The translations under genes were made by a program, and so were the position numbers. Positions 62,501 to 64,000 of a DNA stretch of 64,000 nucleotides are shown piece by piece. Numbering within the stretch: the first letter of the stretch is position 1; every line of letters starts with the position of its first letter. The notes beneath the pieces were generated by a model that did no database searches, had not been told where the DNA came from, and was given only the letters and a program-made list of their open reading frames with translations. The DNA comes from CAYJLW01 sp964370965 (GTDB lineage Bacteria; Actinomycetota; Acidimicrobiia; UBA2766), in NCBI GenBank assembly GCA_964370965.1, contig CAYJLW010000007.1:1-64000 (forward strand), written 5' to 3'.

Positions 62501-64000
62501 GCTGGCGCTGGCAGGACCCAGCGATGCCAAGGGGAACGGGCAACTCAGCAAGGGACGCGGTGGCCGCGAGAGCGGCTCTTGCCGTCGCAGGGTCGAGGTT
62601 CGCTGCGCCGGGGCCGACGACTTCTTGCAGCAAGCGCGCCGCGCCGGCGTGACTCTCGGAGATGCGCCGACGATCGGCGACGACGTTCGCGACTCCGTCC
62701 AGGTTCTCGATCGACAGCCACGCGGGCGCCATGTGGGCAGCTGCGGGGTCCCCAAGACATACGAGCAACTCATGTAGCCGCACGGCTTCGGTGACCGAAC
62801 GCGACCAGCCAATACCCGTGGCGCTCGCTGCGGCATCCACCCGAGCAGTGAGCTGCGTAAGGGCGGAGTCGAGAGCGTCAAGCCGGTCGAGAACCCGACG
62901 ATCCTGCTTGCCGGGACGATCTCCGCTCAGGTCGCGCCAGAGGAAGTCATCCCCTCGGGCGACGGGCCCCCAGGCCAGACTCAGCGCCTCTCCTTGATCA
63001 AGCATCGCTGCCAGCTCGCTGTCATTCAGACCAGCGTCGACAATCCCCGGAACCGGTGGCCGGGGCAGCGCCTCGAGTTGGGCCAGACGCCCGAGAACAT
63101 CGTGGAGTGAACGTCCGAGCGCCTCCCGACGCTCATTCATGGCCGAAGCGAACCGGCTCAACTCGATGCGACGGTCAGCCAAGCGGTCGCGATCCATGGC
63201 GCTGAGGAGCGGAGGGACGACAGGAACTCCCTGCAGGGCTTTGCCCAGCACTTGAGCGGCGCCCTTGCGGGTGGCCTTGTGGCTGTGGAGTTCGAGGACG
63301 AAGTCGCCGAGCCCTCGGTCGGCGAGACGGGAGTGGACGATTTCCAGAGCGGCCGCCTTCTCTGACACGAAGAGGACCGTGCGGCCGGCTGCGAGCAGTT
63401 CAGCGACGATATTGGCGATCGTTTGGCTCTTACCCGAGTCCGGCGGGCCATCCATCACGAAGGTGTGTCCGGACCTGGCAGCGAGGATGCTCTGGCGCTG
63501 TGACGAGTCGGCATCGAGGATCGTCACCATGTCCTCTGGAGGCGCAGCGTCGTCGAGCTCGTCGACCGGGACAGGATCAAACGCAAAGTCGAGTTCGGCA
63601 GGAGCGCCGGGCCCAAGTGCGAGCGCCTGCACATGCGGATGGGCGAGGACAGACGCCGCGTGCTCCTGGAGATCGCGGAACATCACCTGTTTGTGGAACG
63701 AGAAGCGGCCGAGCACCGACGCGTCGTCGAGCGACCAGCCGGAGGGCAGGCGCAGTTTCTGACGTTCAGCAGCAAGAAACTCCGGGATCTCATCGACATC
63801 GAGATCTCGCTGCGGGAGCTCAATGCCGAAGTCCTCGGCGAGCTTCACCGCCAAAGCCGGATTGACAACAACGTCCTCCTCCTGCCGGCAGAGCTTGAAC
63901 CTCTCGCGGGGGCTGGGCCTGTACAGCTCCACCGGCACCAAGACGACCGGGCTCAACAGCTCGTACCGATCGATCTCGGTGTCGCTCCAATGCAGGAGTC
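59523..64000 (-). CDS. Large SF1 helicase-nuclease (DUF4011-type), cut by the window edge
   Basis: The visible part has about 1490 residues, and the frame is open to the right edge, so the N-terminus is missing. It begins within a region like DUF4011 (LLSPVVLVPVELYRPSP). SF1 helicase motifs follow: Walker A FVMDGPPDSGKSQTIAN (near 63440), Walker B FDAVIFDEASQVRP (near 60730), AGDQKQLPPT, LRWHYRSRHESL, NLESVQGDERD and LNVLITRARRR, split by a long helical insertion. The last about 100 residues are a Vsr/DUF559-like PD-(D/E)XK nuclease: FEEEVLRVVRSWGWE, GYRLDIGVRHPDKPG and IECDGAMYHSSRVARDRDRL. Such proteins are frequent in defence islands. It heads the helicase-ORF40-mntA-hepT-hsdM operon. Confidence 0.88.
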   Translation of the reverse strand, partial: LLHWSDTEIDRYELLSPVVLVPVELYRPSPRERFKLCRQEEDVVVNPALAVKLAEDFGIELPQRDLDVDEIPEFLAAERQKLRLPSGWSLDDASVLGRFSFHKQVMFRDLQEHAASVLAHPHVQALALGPGAPAELDFAFDPVPVDELDDAAPPEDMVTILDADSSQRQSILAARSGHTFVMDGPPDSGKSQTIANIVAELLAAGRTVLFVSEKAAALEIVHSRLADRGLGDFVLELHSHKATRKGAAQVLGKALQGVPVVPPLLSAMDRDRLADRRIELSRFASAMNERREALGRSLHDVLGRLAQLEALPRPPVPGIVDAGLNDSELAAMLDQGEALSLAWGPVARGDDFLWRDLSGDRPGKQDRRVLDRLDALDSALTQLTARVDAAASATGIGWSRSVTEAVRLHELLVCLGDPAAAHMAPAWLSIENLDGVANVVADRRRISESHAGAARLLQEVVGPGAANLDPATARAALAATASLAELPVPLGIAGSCQRQHVEGLRAFLAATPARLDYVARHLARVAAAFGLSSGPMNVGRSREIAQLGLLTASAHAPEAAWLNPLVLQVLQEAERVLQTLVEEFQQRRDDLLELFTDEVLSRDLEGLCVRFSTVHTGLHKLGGAYRADKKAVAACTRSQKCGAAEIARLPEALAWQRLVRRLTEAESRHAAVIGTFYYQRETTDFAALVEAIEVARRGLELAGPRADPGALSNRLARGVSRDPSIYQSAVEAARVLGEWYKSATAWMAPHQVGSLTALPLQTIAVWASSAVPAVDAIVRGIDIASWAAQRRLDFAAVRAACSARVTIEEAGAALSATAQADASLLGPAHRGVETDWSALETGLACGQATRAVLGRPLDQQRAQHLLQATVPPEPLKGAIDSWTKATDAFAGCFVPARASKLVADLDVSFEDGKSLLADLRATLGDIDEWDAYARARSALDARGLGPVVEFCTAQRVAKDEVKQVIERAVLDRWAECVLAEDDRLVNARSEARDSYVEEFRRLDRALVDGATARVVAACVARRPKTGVGGPGVIQTEAAKKTRHMPIRTLLAKAGTTAQALKPCFMMSPLTVSQFLPDTLHFDAVIFDEASQVRPCDAVNAIYRADQVIIAGDQKQLPPTAFFDRATAADGEDYEEEELAQFESVLDLAKRGCFASLPLRWHYRSRHESLITYSNYSFYDGGLITFPSAVDDSPDLGIKLIKVNGVYRRGGANDNPIEAEAVVDRVFEHARAHPKRTLGVVAFSLPQAGCIETALEARRRDHPELDEFFSGGRLDGVFVKNLESVQGDERDTIIISVGYGPDEAGKFTMNFGPLQKRGGERRLNVLITRARRRIEIVTSVTHEQFRPSQRQSGARHLQGYLEFAERGVSALAGAIGPQGGAAESPFEEEVLRVVRSWGWEAVPQVGVAGYRLDIGVRHPDKPGVFAIGIECDGAMYHSSRVARDRDRLRQEVLEGLGWHLHRIWGPAWHRQRRSEEQRLREAFDRAVAGAST

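Noticed and set aside
1..64000. tRNA or rRNA genes
   Set aside because: No tRNA-like cloverleaf with GTTCGANTC-type arm or rRNA stretch was noticed in any intergenic region, although a covariance search could not be run.

Overview
The window is a very GC-rich bacterial chromosome segment, probably from an actinobacterium. Signs of this are the codon use, frequent GTG/TTG starts, stop/start overlaps of the GTGA/ATGA kind, leaderless-looking promoters, and Uma2, VapBC and MntA-HepT families. A type IV pilus locus together with the aerobic (CobN) cobalamin route would fit Acidimicrobiia or a relative, but that placement is inference. Three runs of exactly 100 N (3650-3749, 40083-40182, 42761-42860) each sit inside a tandem repeat, so this is a scaffolded draft. 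One probable single-base error breaks a large gene near 5764.

Layout. 1-3000: low-complexity edge, pilT, a Uma2 nuclease, a lone MazF and a broken ATPase. 3060-9140: a promoter with a long structured leader, a large secreted RCC1-repeat/PHP/PKD protein, and a membrane protein. 9140-10060: gene debris (duplicated membrane-protein start, ATPase tail, frameshifted VapC). 10114-16422 (minus): type IV pilus operon pilB-pilC-three minor pilins, then pilA. 16700-28027 (plus): a cobalamin riboswitch followed by cobT, cobS, cbiB/cobD, a cobC-cobQ fusion, cobN and a ChlI/ChlD-type chelatase motor. 28232-32551: secreted subtilase with Calx-beta repeats. 32694-34691 (minus): nitronate monooxygenase, ATC-hydrolase-like protein and a small membrane protein. 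34736: leaderless thioredoxin-like gene. 35347-38363 (minus): SUMT-HemD fusion coupled to an ApgM-HAD fusion, plausibly more corrin supply genes. 38552-39967: AI-2E-family permease. 39968-43020: two repeat arrays enclosing AbiE remnants, a transposon-ATPase remnant and an intact HTH/nucleotidyltransferase pair. 43028-46407: SprT-like protease, ABC exporter pair, thiS, thiE. 46469: transferred-looking ATPase. 48091-53646 (minus): an 1851-residue secreted protein. 53955-54890: VapBC and a small gene. 54999-56877: lipoprotein and metallophosphoesterase. 56992-64000 (minus): a defence-like operon (helicase-nuclease, 40-residue ORF, MntA, HepT, HsdM), with the helicase running off the right edge.

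How the genes work together. The cob cluster covers late corrin steps: CobN plus the ChlID motor insert cobalt, CobQ amidates, the CobC-like half and CbiB make and attach the aminopropanol arm, and CobT/CobS build and join the lower ligand. The riboswitch should close the operon when cobalamin is abundant. SUMT-HemD supplies precorrin-2. The pilus genes provide extension (PilB), retraction (PilT), the inner-membrane platform (PilC) and pilins.

The least explained material is: (i) a C-terminal domain of about 120 residues shared by the RCC1-PHP protein and the subtilase; (ii) a family of imperfect hairpin repeats with core CGGAATACCG; (iii) the five-gene overlapping operon at the right edge, which has an HsdM but no HsdS or HsdR in view; and (iv) the ApgM-HAD fusion beside corrin genes.
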